64,000 nt of DNA from Gnetum montanum. Taxonomy: Eukaryota > Streptophyta > Gnetopsida > Gnetales > Gnetaceae. Made by a program: the position numbers and the translations under genes. The notes beneath the pieces were generated by a model, which worked only from the letters and a program-made list of their open reading frames with translations, was not told the DNA's origin and ran no database searches. Shown here piece after piece: positions 11,274-22,997 of the stretch. Position 1 is the first letter of the stretch. Each line of letters begins with the position of its first letter. Where the stretch lies: the NCBI GenBank assembly GCA_015680685.1, contig MNCI01008366.1:1031145-1095144 (forward strand). The letters are read 5' to 3'.

Positions 11274-14200
11274 CAAATAAAATTTTTAAATGCATGAATT
11301 TGAGAACTTATGTTTATAGCAAAGAAATGCTTTAGCTACTTTCACTCTTTGTCTTGTTATGAACTATAATATTGTAGTTCATGATGATAACTATGATTAC
11401 ATTAATGTTGCTCACACATGATTATGTATTGCTTATTGGTTGGAGTTAAGATTAATCTTGGCTACTTATTGTATCAAGATATTAATCATACAATATCATC
11501 ATTGCCTAGAGGCTCAATGCTCATCTCGCCAAGGCAAGGTCTTGGGAGAGTAGTAGATGAACAAAAACCTAACATCTTTTAAGTAGCTCTACTTAGACTT
11601 GAATCAAGGTCTTACAACTTGAGAAACAAGCACCATACTGTTGCTCCAAGTAGTGGTCCCTTATTATCATACACTATGAACATAGTCAAAATATGGCACA
11701 TTTGTTTTTTATTAGGTTGATACTATATCCTAATATTTCTATTCCTAAGGGTGTGTTTAGTTGCATGGTTTGCTAGATGTCGAGTATGCAAATTTCACTT
11801 ATGAAATTTAAAAAATTGATTGGTTCTTTACAATTTTTTTTGAATGAATCTTTAGCTTCTTCTTGGCCCACTAGATATACCTATTTATATTGGTTTTAGA
11901 TTTTCTTTGGATTACACCTCAAGAGGTGAAATTTATTTAAATTTATGAATTTGTAGACTCAATAGCTATATGAATTTAACATTAGTAGATGCAACTAACT
12001 AAACATGCACTAAGCTTGCCATAAACTTGTCTAAGAAGATAATTAATGGATATGTTAAATGTATAGTACATCACAATATCAATTTAAAATTTACAATGTC
12101 ATTTTTCAAGTGTTCTAAATGTGTTGAAAATAGACTACTCATACATTTTCAAGTTTTGAACATTATAAAAAATGAGAGATTGTTGATTTTATCCTTATTT
12201 TAATAGATGCCAAATATTTGAAGTGGAGGAGAAGACTTGTGTGTATTTGAGGTTTGTATGTTGATAAGTACAAGGAATTAGAGGATGTTTCAACACGGTA
12301 TTGATAGCTTGAGAAGCTTTCCTAGGGTAGGTAGAATAGTGGTATACACTTCCAATAACTAGTGAGAGGTTGAAGATTCAAGTCTCTTTATTTAAAGAAA
12401 TGATACATGAACATTTCCAAAATGTTGTTCTTTCAAATCATGGTTTCTTGTAATAGTGAATCATATACTTGAATTGAGATGTCTTGACAATTCTTTGGAT
12501 CCTCAAAAAGAAAAGAAAAGATCTTCCTAATTATAAGATATCTTGTGCAAGAAAAAGACATCTTGTTCTTGGTCCTAAATTACTTTAATTTAGACTTGAT
12601 AGAAGATGACTTTCATATTTTAAACACATATTGCCCAAGCAAAGCTATGATGTAGAAGACATCATGTCTACAATGAGTTCAAGCTTTAATTAGAAGATGT
12701 TTGGAAAGTTGCATAGACATCTTATTAGTTTTGACAAAGATGCATAGTAGACATCTTAAATTATTAGGAGATGTTTTCTGTTAAAAAAAAAAGGTCATAT
12801 ATGGAAATTTAAAGAAAAAAAGGTATTTTATCACAACCTATGATTGTGACACAAACAATTTGATGTGCACCAAGATCTAAAAGTATAAAAATGTAATAGG
12901 GCTTTTTTGAGATACAACATTAGAATGAGGGAACATATTTGAGCACAACACTCATTCTTTCTTTCAAATGCTCTTGACTGATCTTGAAGATCTCACCTAT
13001 TCCACAACTACATAGAAGGGTTTGACCATCTTTTAGAACAATTGTAGGGCTATGATGACAAAATTTTTGAATACCTAGTCATAATGGAATTTTAAAAGTT
13101 CATCTTTTTTTGTAGAATGACAACTTCACTATTTTGAAGGGTGTGGGGTTTGAAACTTGAAAGAATGACAATAATTACATCTGAAGACATATAGGCAACA
13201 TAATATTTTAGAATTAGAATAATTATATAAGAATATAATAATGCCTTAAGTGTGACTCAGTAACCTCTTTTCTAGCAAGACAATGAACCAACTACTTGAG
13301 CCACCTATCACTCACTCAACTATAGTATTTCATCTTCCATACCTATTGTTAGCCATCCAAAGTTTCTTGGAGATGTTTCTTTGTTAATAATATTATTTTT
13401 TTAACAATGATGTGTTAGCCTAGAGGTAAGACTTTTGATTTGAAAGTTCCAAGTCATGGTTTGATTTTGGTAGGCAATACTGAGAGTTCTAATAGGACTA
13501 TATATCTTAGGGTGTACCTATATTACAATTGTTTTAAGGTGCAACACCAACCCACCACCCCCCACTCAAAAAAATGAGCATTAATATTAATATAATTCAT
13601 TACATGAAGTGGGTAAGTTTGGATACTTTGAAACCTTTAACATTTTGTTCCTCCATGATCTTATATCATTTGAATATCTAACAAACACATCCATTATTAA
13701 TAATTAATCAAGCATTAAAGAAATTTGTATGCATTCTATTCTTTCATTAAAAAAAGCTCTCCAAACCAAAATTTAATATTTATCATCATTATCATGTAAC
13801 CCTTATGTTAAGAAAAATAAGCTCGATTACATGAGTTCTCTTTTGTCATTTATCTTTATAAAGAACCATATGCTTATGTATTTGCAATTTTTTTAAAGCA
13901 TTTTTACTCTATTTATCTTTTTTATCTTCATTAAAATAATGATATAGCAAGCTTTTTTAATAAGTTCATTATCAACATCAACGACCCAACCAAGAACCAC
14001 GTGATCCGGACATTCCTTAACCAACATACATAGAACTGCCGGCTGATTTTAGATTTATATTATAATAAATCATCATGAAATTTTAAAAAACAGTAAAATT
14101 ACTTTGTAACTTGCTTAAACTAAATTCAACACATCAACACAGATAAAAGTCAAAAACTTCACAAACAAGTATCATTACGAGGGCCTCTATACGCTTATCT

Positions 14201-14480
14201 CTCCCCCGGCAACTCTTACTACTGAACTGGATCCGCTGTGGCTTTTTCTGTGTTTTCCTTCACACACACACCAAAAACAAAACAAAACGCAAATCCTGAT
14301 GAGGGACACCGCAGTTTCCTGGAAACTGAACAAATGAACGAACTGCAGGCCATGTTATTCATTCCCAGAAACAGCAGATGTTAGCTAAAACACTAGAAGC
14401 CCAGCAACTACTTGGAAGCTGAACCGTGGGCCGCAGTCAGAGTCAATGATCTGACGTGTGATTGGGGAGTCCGCAAGAAA
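11274..14480. other. AT-rich intergenic DNA
   Basis: No coding signal, LTR or RNA gene is convincing here. Two short tRNA-like blocks (12,290-12,420 and 13,405-13,560) might be old SINE remnants. A cluster of AGACATCTT-type words lies at 12,530-12,790. Repeated short A and T runs fill the rest. Confidence 0.6.
13405..13560 (+). repeat. possible tRNA-derived SINE remnant
   Basis: TTAGCCTAGAGGTAAGAC resembles a Pol III A box, and CATGGTTTGATTTTGG about 40 bases on resembles a weak B box. A unique tail follows. No target duplication or poly-A/T tail was identified, so this rests on the box spacing alone. Confidence 0.25.
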
Positions 14481-14488
14481 GAAGGCAA

Positions 14489-14536
14489 GGCCTTCCTTCC
14501 TTCCTTCCTTCCTTTGTTTCTTTCTTTCTTTCTTTT
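14489..14536. repeat. (CCTT)n / (CTTT)n microsatellite
   Basis: Six CCTT-type units run into four CTTT-type units, about 800 bp upstream of the aspartic protease start codon. A short (GATC/GATG)n run lies at 14,716-14,752. Confidence 0.85.
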
Positions 14537-15175
14537 GTGGACGGTAGCTTGCTACGTGGGTTTCTGCTATTCCACCTCCACAATAATCCCCATTCACACC
14601 GACGACAATCTCCCTTTCACAAACGAATAAACAAAAGGCATTTTCCTCAGCATTCCTCATTCCTACTCCTGCTTGTTAAGTCAATGTCTTCTGTTTCTTT
14701 GACTGCCCATGGTGGATTGATCGATCGATTGATGGATGGATCCATGGATGCTTCCCCACATTTTCATAGATTCTTCCTCTCGCCCCAAGTTTTTGCTGCA
14801 GGCACTTCTCTTCTGAAAATCTTGGTTGTTTCCTGATGATTACTTTCTTTGAAATTTAATAATAAACCCGGGGAAGTTAAACTTGCACTGCTCTTCCCCA
14901 GAATTTGACACAGATTGGGTTCTGGTAAAACCTTAAACGCGGAAAGAAATGATAGGGCATTGACCTCTGCTTCAGACGTGCCTGGGCGGTGGTATAGCAT
15001 CGGCCATCTGCATCAGTTAGGCCACACAAAACAGAAAAGCAGCGAAAAGGCCCAAATCTTCGATGCGTAAAAGCCCCAAGTTATTCCGTGAGTGTGATTT
15101 TAATCCGGTGCAAAGCAAAGCAACAAAAGTTGAGAGTGAAATCCAAGCAGCCTGCCCAAATCCTCCAGCCTCTTG

Positions 15176-15186
15176 CCGTATAAATT
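15176..15186 (+). promoter_or_regulatory. likely TATA box of the aspartic protease gene
   Basis: CGTATAAATTC lies about 140 bp before the ATG at 15,317, which puts the start of transcription near 15,210 and gives a leader of about 100 bases. The leader ends in four TCAGCAAT-like repeats (15,280-15,316). Confidence 0.45.
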
Positions 15187-15316
15187 CTCGTTATTTGAGT
15201 TTTGCTCTGTAAAAACACACAGACACACAGAGGCCTCTGGTATTGGGATTGGAATCATCTACACTACCATCATTACCATTCAGCAATCAGCAATACCAGT
15301 CAGCAATTCAGCAATT

Positions 15317-18300
15317 ATGGCTCTGCTGAAAAGTTTGGGCTATAATCCGTATGCTGTGCTTCCTCTTCTTCTGCTTCTGCTTCTGCTTTCTACGCTTGAA
15401 TTGTGCAAATTCGGCCATGGCGCCGATGTGTTCGTGTTGCATCCCAAGTATCCGGATGATGGGGACGGACATGAGGCCTCATTTCTGAGCAGGGATGCTG
15501 CCAGGATTGGCAGAAGTCTTCTTGTAGACAAGTCTGCTCTGTTTCAGCTCCAGGGAAATGTTGTTCCAGTTGGGTATGTTTCAGGCTTTCTACTGGTCAA
15601 AAATTGCGTGAAATTTCTGTTGAATTCGAACGGAATTGGGCCTGGATTGTTGACCATTTTTATGTGGGCTTTTTCTGGGATTGTTGTTCTTGTTGTTGCT
15701 GTTTTTGCTGGTGCAGGTTATACTATGTGACTGTGAATCTGGGGAATCCTCCATCGCCATACTTTCTGGACGTGGACAGTGGCAGCGACCTTACATGGGT
15801 GCAGTGTGACGCACCCTGCTCTAGCTGTGCCAAGGTATACTACACTGCCATCCATGCCCAAAATAATGATTGATTACGGTCTATTTGCTGTCTCTTTTAT
15901 GTTTTCTGCTTCGTCATTTGTCACTGAGGAGGAATTATGGTCTCGCCCTGCTTTCTCTCTTCTAGTTACTGCCACAATTTCATGTTCTTCTGGGTTTTTG
16001 GGTGCTCAGCTGTTTGCTGAATCTTTGAAAGAAAACATTGGGTATCATTGGAATTTGTCCGAATGTGCATCTCTCTTCTCCTTGCATTTCAGTCCGGATT
16101 GAGTCATTAATGGCCCAGAGATATGGTCTTAAGGATACGTTATAGCCGATTTAACAAGTTAACTAGCAGACTATTGCTCCAATCTGGGGATGCTGTTTTC
16201 TTGATACCAATTTTATCATATGGACCTTTCTTTTTCTTAACGAATCTCCTTCCTAGGTGTACAAAAATGAGTTAAACTAGCCATGTTATTGGTTGGGTTC
16301 CGGATTCTGTCTCTGGGTTGAACAAGCTTGCTCCGTCGTAGAACAGAAGCAGAACACGGTCTGCGCTGCTGGATTGTTCAAACAATCTCACGTCTTTTCT
16401 AGTTTATTTTATCTTTATTGACTTGCACACCTTAATTACATCCTACATCATATATGAGAATCAAATTCATGACCATTTGAAAATGGTTTTGCGCTTTGAT
16501 ATAGTGTGTAGGAGACCGACATTTGCGCCTGAAACTGGCTATGCCTCTTTTAACTACATTGGAAATGTACATCCAGATCGGTCATCAGGGTTAGCTACGA
16601 AAATCATTGTCTAATTGTTAATTTGTTACAGAAAGTGAGCGTGCATTTCTTCTTGAAAGGATGAATCATTGATGATTGTATCAATAGCTCTTCTGACTGA
16701 AGTGAATGTAAGAAACACTGCTAGTGTTAACATGATGTGTTGTTGTATGCAGGGGCCACATCCTCTATATAAACCCCAGAAAGATGGACTTGTCAATAAG
16801 CGGGATGCATTATGTGTTGCGGTGCAAACCATAGCTGGTCCAAGTAGGCAATACAAAATTCCTTCGCAGCAATGTGATTATGAGATTGAGTATGCTGATC
16901 GTGGTACATCGTATGGAGTCCTTGTCAGAGATTTTGTCAGATTTCCACTTGCAGATAAAACCATCTTGAGAGCTAGCTCTGTCTTTGGGTATGCAAGTCT
17001 TTATTTTTAAATAAATATTACAACAATGGTAAAATTTATGAAACTGAAACTGATACTGAAACGTTTTTTTAATGTAAATTGATGAAGTTAACAAGGCTAG
17101 CCATAAGGAGCCAGTGCAGTAGTGGTTCGATGTATAATGCACATGAGCTTCATTTACATGCCTAGAGTTGTGAAATATCCTGATGTTGTTAGCTGTAGAT
17201 TCAGATGATTTATTTTGGTTAATATGCAGATGTTCCTATGACCAAAGAGGGCCTTTAGCAAAATCTCCTTCTCCAACAGATGGCATTATGGGTCTAGGAT
17301 CAGGAACTGCGAGTCTTCCTTCTCAATGGGCAAAGCAAGGTATTGTCAAGAATATGATTGGTCACTGCATTTCTGGTGGAGGGAGAGGTGGAGGATACAT
17401 GTTCTTTGGCGATGAGCTTATACCTTCAAGTATGACTTGGGTTCCCATGATTGGCAAGCCCTCTATGTAAGTGCACCGTAAGTTTATCTCGTTTTTTTAT
17501 CTTTGGTTTTCAACACCCACGTGCTTTGACATGTTTTAAGATATTTGATGTTCAATGGCAAAGTATGATAATAGGATTTACTTTACATAGATAAATATCA
17601 CTTGTGATTGATCCTACCACACAACCTGCACCGACATAGATGAAAATGAAAATGAAAATGATGCACTGAAACCGTCCAGAACTAATGCCTATAAATGGAG
17701 GGCATGCTTCTAATCAGACTTTGTAGAAATCACCAACAAACTGGTGTAATATGGTATATTCAAGTGAAGAATTTGCATTGTATTTTATTGTGATTAACTT
17801 TTTATGTTTCCTTGTTGGCATCCCTGAAATAGGTTCCATTCTCTAGTTTTTTTTTTAATAAAATTTTTCTGCCTGATTATCAAGGTCCTATTAGATTCCT
17901 TCTGTACAATTTTGAAAGATTTAAAAATGTTTAGATTTTAGGATTGGTTTCATAGAAACATACTGTTGACTCCTAAATATTTTTTGAAGGAAATCTAATT
18001 TTTATGAATGTCTTGTATGTATTCATGATTTAGATGAATCCTTTGTTTAGAAAAAAAATTCTCCATAGGAAAATATTGGTTTACCAATATTTAGCAAAGT
18101 GTCTACAAGTTTACTCTAGAGCTCTAAATAGATAATTAATAATCACAATTTTCATGTGTATGATCTTCAGTTCCATTATTGATTATATTCTTTTGCATAT
18201 TCCATTTTTCTATTATCATGACATATTGAAGCCTCGCATGGAAGAGTGCCCTTTTTGCATGAGAGAAGTACGGGGATTGATTCTCCCTATCTTCAAATAA

Positions 18301-20292
18301 AAGCATGTTCTTATCAAATTCAAATCTTATTTTATGAGTATCTATTAGTCACATAATGCTACTTTCTTGCTAGCTTTGAAGCTCTGGCATTTTCTTAGAC
18401 AATATTTTGTTGGTAGAAATATTTTGTCTGTATTCTCATATCTTTAGACATAAGACGGCATTTTTGAAGATGTAGTTGTTGTGTGGATGTTTTCTAATGG
18501 ATTTTCACAGAAAACCTTTGCTTTCGCATGTTGAAGAACAGTTGTGTATTTCGCTGTTTCAGGAGACACTATTATGTGGGTGTTGCTCAGATGAACGTAG
18601 GTAGCAGAGTTCTTGACAAAGGAAGCGATGGTCGAAGATTAGGTGGAATAATATTTGATAGTGGAAGCTCCTTTACCTACTTCACGAATCAAGCTTATTC
18701 TTTATTTCTCTCGGCAGTGAGTACCGAACAGTCTTGAATTTATTTAATATTAATTTCTAAAAAAATTAATACTTAACGCATTTTTTTTAATTTTAAATTT
18801 TTGATTGTTGTAAATGGACCAGCTGAGAGAATCCATTCAAGGAAAGCCATTATATCCAGATACTTCTGATTCAACCCTACCTGTTTGTTGGAAGGGAAAA
18901 AAGCAATTTAAGTAAGTTTTCTGGTTGGATCATTCTTTTAACATATTCTTCGTATTACTTGTAAACGAAGGTAATTAAATGATTGTCTTCTTTAAGCTAA
19001 CGTGGAACAAATTGTGAATTCCAGAGCCATTACAGATGTAGCAATGTATTTTAAGCCTTTAGTATTAAGCTTTGGAAGCTCCTCTTTCTTTGCTTCAAAA
19101 AAGCATTTTGAAATCGCTCCCGAGGGCTACTTAGTCATCAGTGTAAGCAAGCTTAACCTCTGCTTGTCTGAACACATCTTTCTATTTTCCAAGAACAATA
19201 GCTAATCTCATCAATATACAATGCTGAAGCTTCTGTTTCCGTGTGTTTTTTTTTTCAGAGACGAGGGAATGCTTGCTTAGGAATCCTGAATGGAACAAAC
19301 ATAGGGGTTGGAAACAAAAATATTCTGGGAGGTAAAATAGATTGAAAGCATGGTTATCCGATCATGCCGGTTTCTGACTTTTACCTATTAATTGGATTGA
19401 CTACAGAAGATATTGTTTTAAGAAATTTGACTAGAAACTTCGTACACATTCTGTATCTTTTTTAATCAAAATTATATTTCATTTTGCAGATGTCTCTCTC
19501 CAAGGCTATCTTGTAGTCTATGATAATGAACGTAATCGAATTGGGTGGACTCGTGCAGATTGTCAAAGAATTCCCACGTAGTCACATTTTTTTGTGCACT
19601 TTCTGGGTTTTCTTTCCTTTTCTTTTGTTTAAATTTATGTTGGCTTGGTTTCAATTTTGTTTTAAGTTGAATAAAGGAAAACAAGGAACCTGGTAGAAAC
19701 ATAAATTTTTGAGTACACAGTTAATCGTTTCTTGACCAGGACGACCTGTTATGTCTCTGTGTAATAAAAAAATTATTTTAATGGGAGTATTAGACCTTGG
19801 AATATCTAAGTTATTACGACATCACATTATCCAAAATACTAAAAGAAAAAAAAAATGCAGTTCCAAAATTTATGAACTGTCAGTGCTTAGCAAAGATGCA
19901 GGAAATCAGATAGACAGATCAAGGATGAATGTCTTGTGTTTACTTTGATCCTTAATACTGAAACGATGTCCCATTTGAAATTTGTTAAACAAGTTCACAT
20001 GATGAAATATTTTGCTGCTCTAGAACTAGGATCCTCGTGTGTTATTTAACCTTTCTTTTCCTTCAGTGGGACCAGACAGAGGAGAGCATTGCTGGAGTCA
20101 GGTGAGCAGCTTGATGACGAAGACGACATTGAAGATTCTTTGACAAATGAAGATCATCTATCTATTCAAGGGACCATTCAAGATCAAACAAACATATGCA
20201 CTGAAAAACTTGGAAATGGAGCTTGCTCTGCATCTGCACCTTATGCCTTTGTTGATGAATATCTGCCAAATAACTGCATGGGTTCAGCATGA
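15317..20292 (+). CDS. nucellin-like (pepsin family A1) aspartic protease, spliced
   Basis: This is a plant aspartic endopeptidase of the nucellin/ASP1-like group, secreted or vacuolar by its signal peptide. Exons: 15317-15573, 15717-15834, 16753-16988, 17230-17466, 18563-18716, 18823-18911, 19025-19142, 19259-19331, 19490-19581. All junctions are GT-AG and keep frame. The N-terminus has a poly-Leu signal segment (residues ~14-28). The first catalytic site is DVDSGSDLTW (DSGS rather than the commoner DTGS), followed by the Cys-rich QCDAPCSSCAK typical of nucellins. The second site is IIFDSGSSFTYF. The C-terminal lobe ends with NRIGWTRADC. If the ninth exon is not spliced further, TAG at 19,579-19,581 ends the protein. 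If it is spliced at 19,578, an exon at 20,067-20,292 adds an acidic tail (EQLDDEDDIED) ending at the TGA, and the end given here includes it. The substrate is not known. Confidence 0.85.
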
Positions 20293-21918
20293 TGCCTATT
20301 CAGCAGATTTCCTGAACAATCACCAAAAACCACCAATTATCACACATATCACACATATATTCCTATAAATACATATTTGTTCATCTGAATTCCATTTGTT
20401 GACTTGTTCTTTATAAGGACAAAATGCTCAGAGGCCGGCCTGGGCCATTGCTTTTTTCCACCTAAGACATGAACGAAGGATGTACCTATGCATGCCTAGT
20501 TGTAGCGACATCTTATTTGACTTGGTCCCATGGCCATTTAATCATTTGTAAAACACACCACTGAAAAAGAGGAAGAAACTTGATAAAATTGATATTTGGA
20601 TTATTAGGAATTTGATTGAACTATCACTATCATGGACTTAAGATATCGCACAGTGAAAGGATATACGGTTTATTCTTACTGTGAATGAATAAGAAAGATA
20701 ACAGACATCGGTATATGACTGTAAGGTGATATTTTAAACTTACATATGGTTTAAATTCTATCTCACTTCTTCCAGTGTCTGTGCCCAGGTTTGAATACTC
20801 GAGCCTAGGTGTTTGACTAAACAACAGTTTCTAAAGGAAAACTCAAAAAAAGTATTTTTAATGTAATGAAATTTGTGAGGTACCCAAAGGAGTTTCCAAA
20901 ACTTTATTTGGTCTGCTAATGAGTTTCCAGGATTTGGGTCCATATATTTGCATTTTTCCGTTTGCGCACTCCAATAAATATTTGTTTAAAAATTTTAGAT
21001 AGATAGCGATAATCAGAATTTTTTAGGTTATTGGATTATCCTTCTTGTTTCGAAATCTGGTTAGCCTTTGAAGCAAAATCATATGCTTCATTCGAGGTCA
21101 ATTCTTGTTGATAGCACATACTTAAATCATCAATATAGTTCGATGCTTGTTCATAGTCAGGTCATTGAGTTGATGCGAAACTTGAAAAAAATAATAATAT
21201 CAAGTTTTAAATTTTTCCTTAATTTGATGGCTTGCTTGTTTACAAAATATCATTATTAATGATTTTCTTTTGCTTGCTTGATTATCGTTGTGAATTTGCT
21301 TTAATGATCTATTTTGATGTGATCATTATCTTGGTGCCTTTATCCCATCCATGATAGGTTGGCTGTTAAGTTGGCAAAGCATTTGATGATGATTTACTAT
21401 GGTTGGTTGTCTACGAAATGCCATAGTTCCAAAATGTACAATTTTTTACTGTATCCTCAAGGGGCATGTGTCTTTGTGTACCTCTTGAAATTGAACTTAT
21501 AACTTCAAATCACTGGATGCACTAACCAAATAACCATATCACTAATGTTATTTCAATATGATGCTTTGCTTAATTACTTCTTTAATTAGTGTAAAAAACA
21601 AACAAGAACAAAGGACACTTGTAGTTTTTTAATGGCGTTCCCTTTGGTACCACCTCTTCAAAAGTTTTCCTTCCAATAATCCTAACAAAAAGCATGTTTG
21701 AATCACCTATCTTTCTTCAACAATGTCTAGTTTTGATAGTTGATCAAAAAGCATACAATCAAAATTCGTCGAGAGTATAGAACTATTCAAGCAACTACCT
21801 AATCTACTACGTTGAATGGTCTAACCTTTGTAACAGTTTGCAACTCCTCTCAATCTACTTTGTTGAATGGTTTTAGATCCCTACAACTTCTAAATTCTAA
21901 CTTATGAAAAACTTGATC
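20293..21918. other. intergenic DNA between the protease gene and the retrotransposon nest
   Basis: AT-rich sequence without a supported gene. The first few hundred bases are probably the 3' untranslated region and terminator of the protease gene. The five bases 21,919-21,923 (ATGTG) are the left target duplication of element A. Confidence 0.6.
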
Positions 21919-21923
21919 ATGTG

Positions 21924-22865
21924 TGATGAGACTTGATATGTCAGGTAGTTGAGTTATGGGGATATCATGAAGCATCATTTTGTCAAGTATATTAGTTGGT
22001 TGAGATATCGTAGATGCTACATTGCATCTATGTTGTAGCATCCTTGTTGATGCATCTTAGTTGGCTATTACATCATAGGTGTACTATCGCATTTGCTGTA
22101 ACTTGGCTGTGTTGATCCATCCCCGTCGATGCATTCTCATTGACACATCCTTGTTGATGTAACTAAATGCCTTAATGCATCCTTGTTGATGCAATGCCTA
22201 TATTTGCCTATAAATATGTGAGCACCTGTTGTGTATTTGGCACTATTTGGTCAATAGTATAGTCAAACTCTTGTTGTTTTATTCTGTAATCTTAGCAAAT
22301 AGTTAGTGAGTGCTTGTATGATGTCCTATTCGAGTGGCATTGTACTTGGATACATTTCATGAATGACAATAAGATCGAGATTAATTCATAATCATTATAG
22401 CACTTTGACTTAGAATAGATTTACTTTCTATGTTCTTAGTTAATATTTACATTTCCATGCACATTAATCAACCAGTTGAATGAGCACGACTAGTTTTAAG
22501 TGTAAACATGTATTCACTTGGTAATCCCTACAATGGTTATGTGAGTTTAGGACATATACAACAAGCTGGGAATGGACACTCATTGCCCTTAGGATTTAAT
22601 TCTATTGTTAATTGGATTAAATAATTAATTTCTATATTATTATTCAATTAGTTTAAGGCCCACACAACATCATAATCATATGCCTCACTTTGGACTAAAC
22701 CATACGTGATAAAGCTATCACTAATCCAAGTGAGAAGATAGTGACCTACAATCAATGCTTAACAATTTAGATACCACACTAGTTCCATCCACAGAATTCA
22801 CTTAGATTACACTTAAATGCTTGTGATTCATATGGTTGGACATAAGGGGCAATCACTGCTCATCA
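21924..22865 (+). repeat. 5' LTR of element A
   Basis: A 942 bp LTR begins TGATGAGACTTG and ends CTGCTCATCA. U3 has repeated CATCCTTGTTGATGCA-like words (about 22,040-22,200) and then TATAAATATG near 22,208. This is a different U3 from the GATATCGCG-type LTRs, while the right end with the GGTTGGACATAAGGG-like run is related to theirs. Confidence 0.85.
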
Positions 22866-22886
22866 TTGGCACCATTGTTGGGGATG
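22866..22886 (+). promoter_or_regulatory. primer-binding site of element A (tRNA-Asp type)
   Basis: TTGGCACCATTGTTGGGGAT follows the LTR immediately. It matches, with a few changes, the complement of the 3' end of plant tRNA-Asp(GTC), which reads TGGCGCCGTTGCCGGGGA and is the usual primer of Athila-type elements. Confidence 0.75.
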
Positions 22887-22997
22887 GTGCTAGTGATCTA
22901 GATTAGTTATACTCTGAACAATCGCTTTTAAAGCATTAACAATTTATCTTTTTGAAAATATTAATATTTTAAGTCACACACATTATTAATTGAGAGC

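Noticed and set aside
12290-12420. A second possible tRNA-derived SINE (GATTCAAGTCTC as B box).
   Set aside because: The A box is poor and no ends or duplications are visible.
14385-14836. Open frames around the CCTT/CTTT repeat before the aspartic protease gene.
   Set aside because: Low-complexity composition, overlapping frames on both strands and no family resemblance; more likely the promoter region.
15604-16102. Open frames in the first introns of the aspartic protease gene.
   Set aside because: They overlap exon 2 in other frames or lie in introns; the spliced frame alone matches the nucellin-like family.
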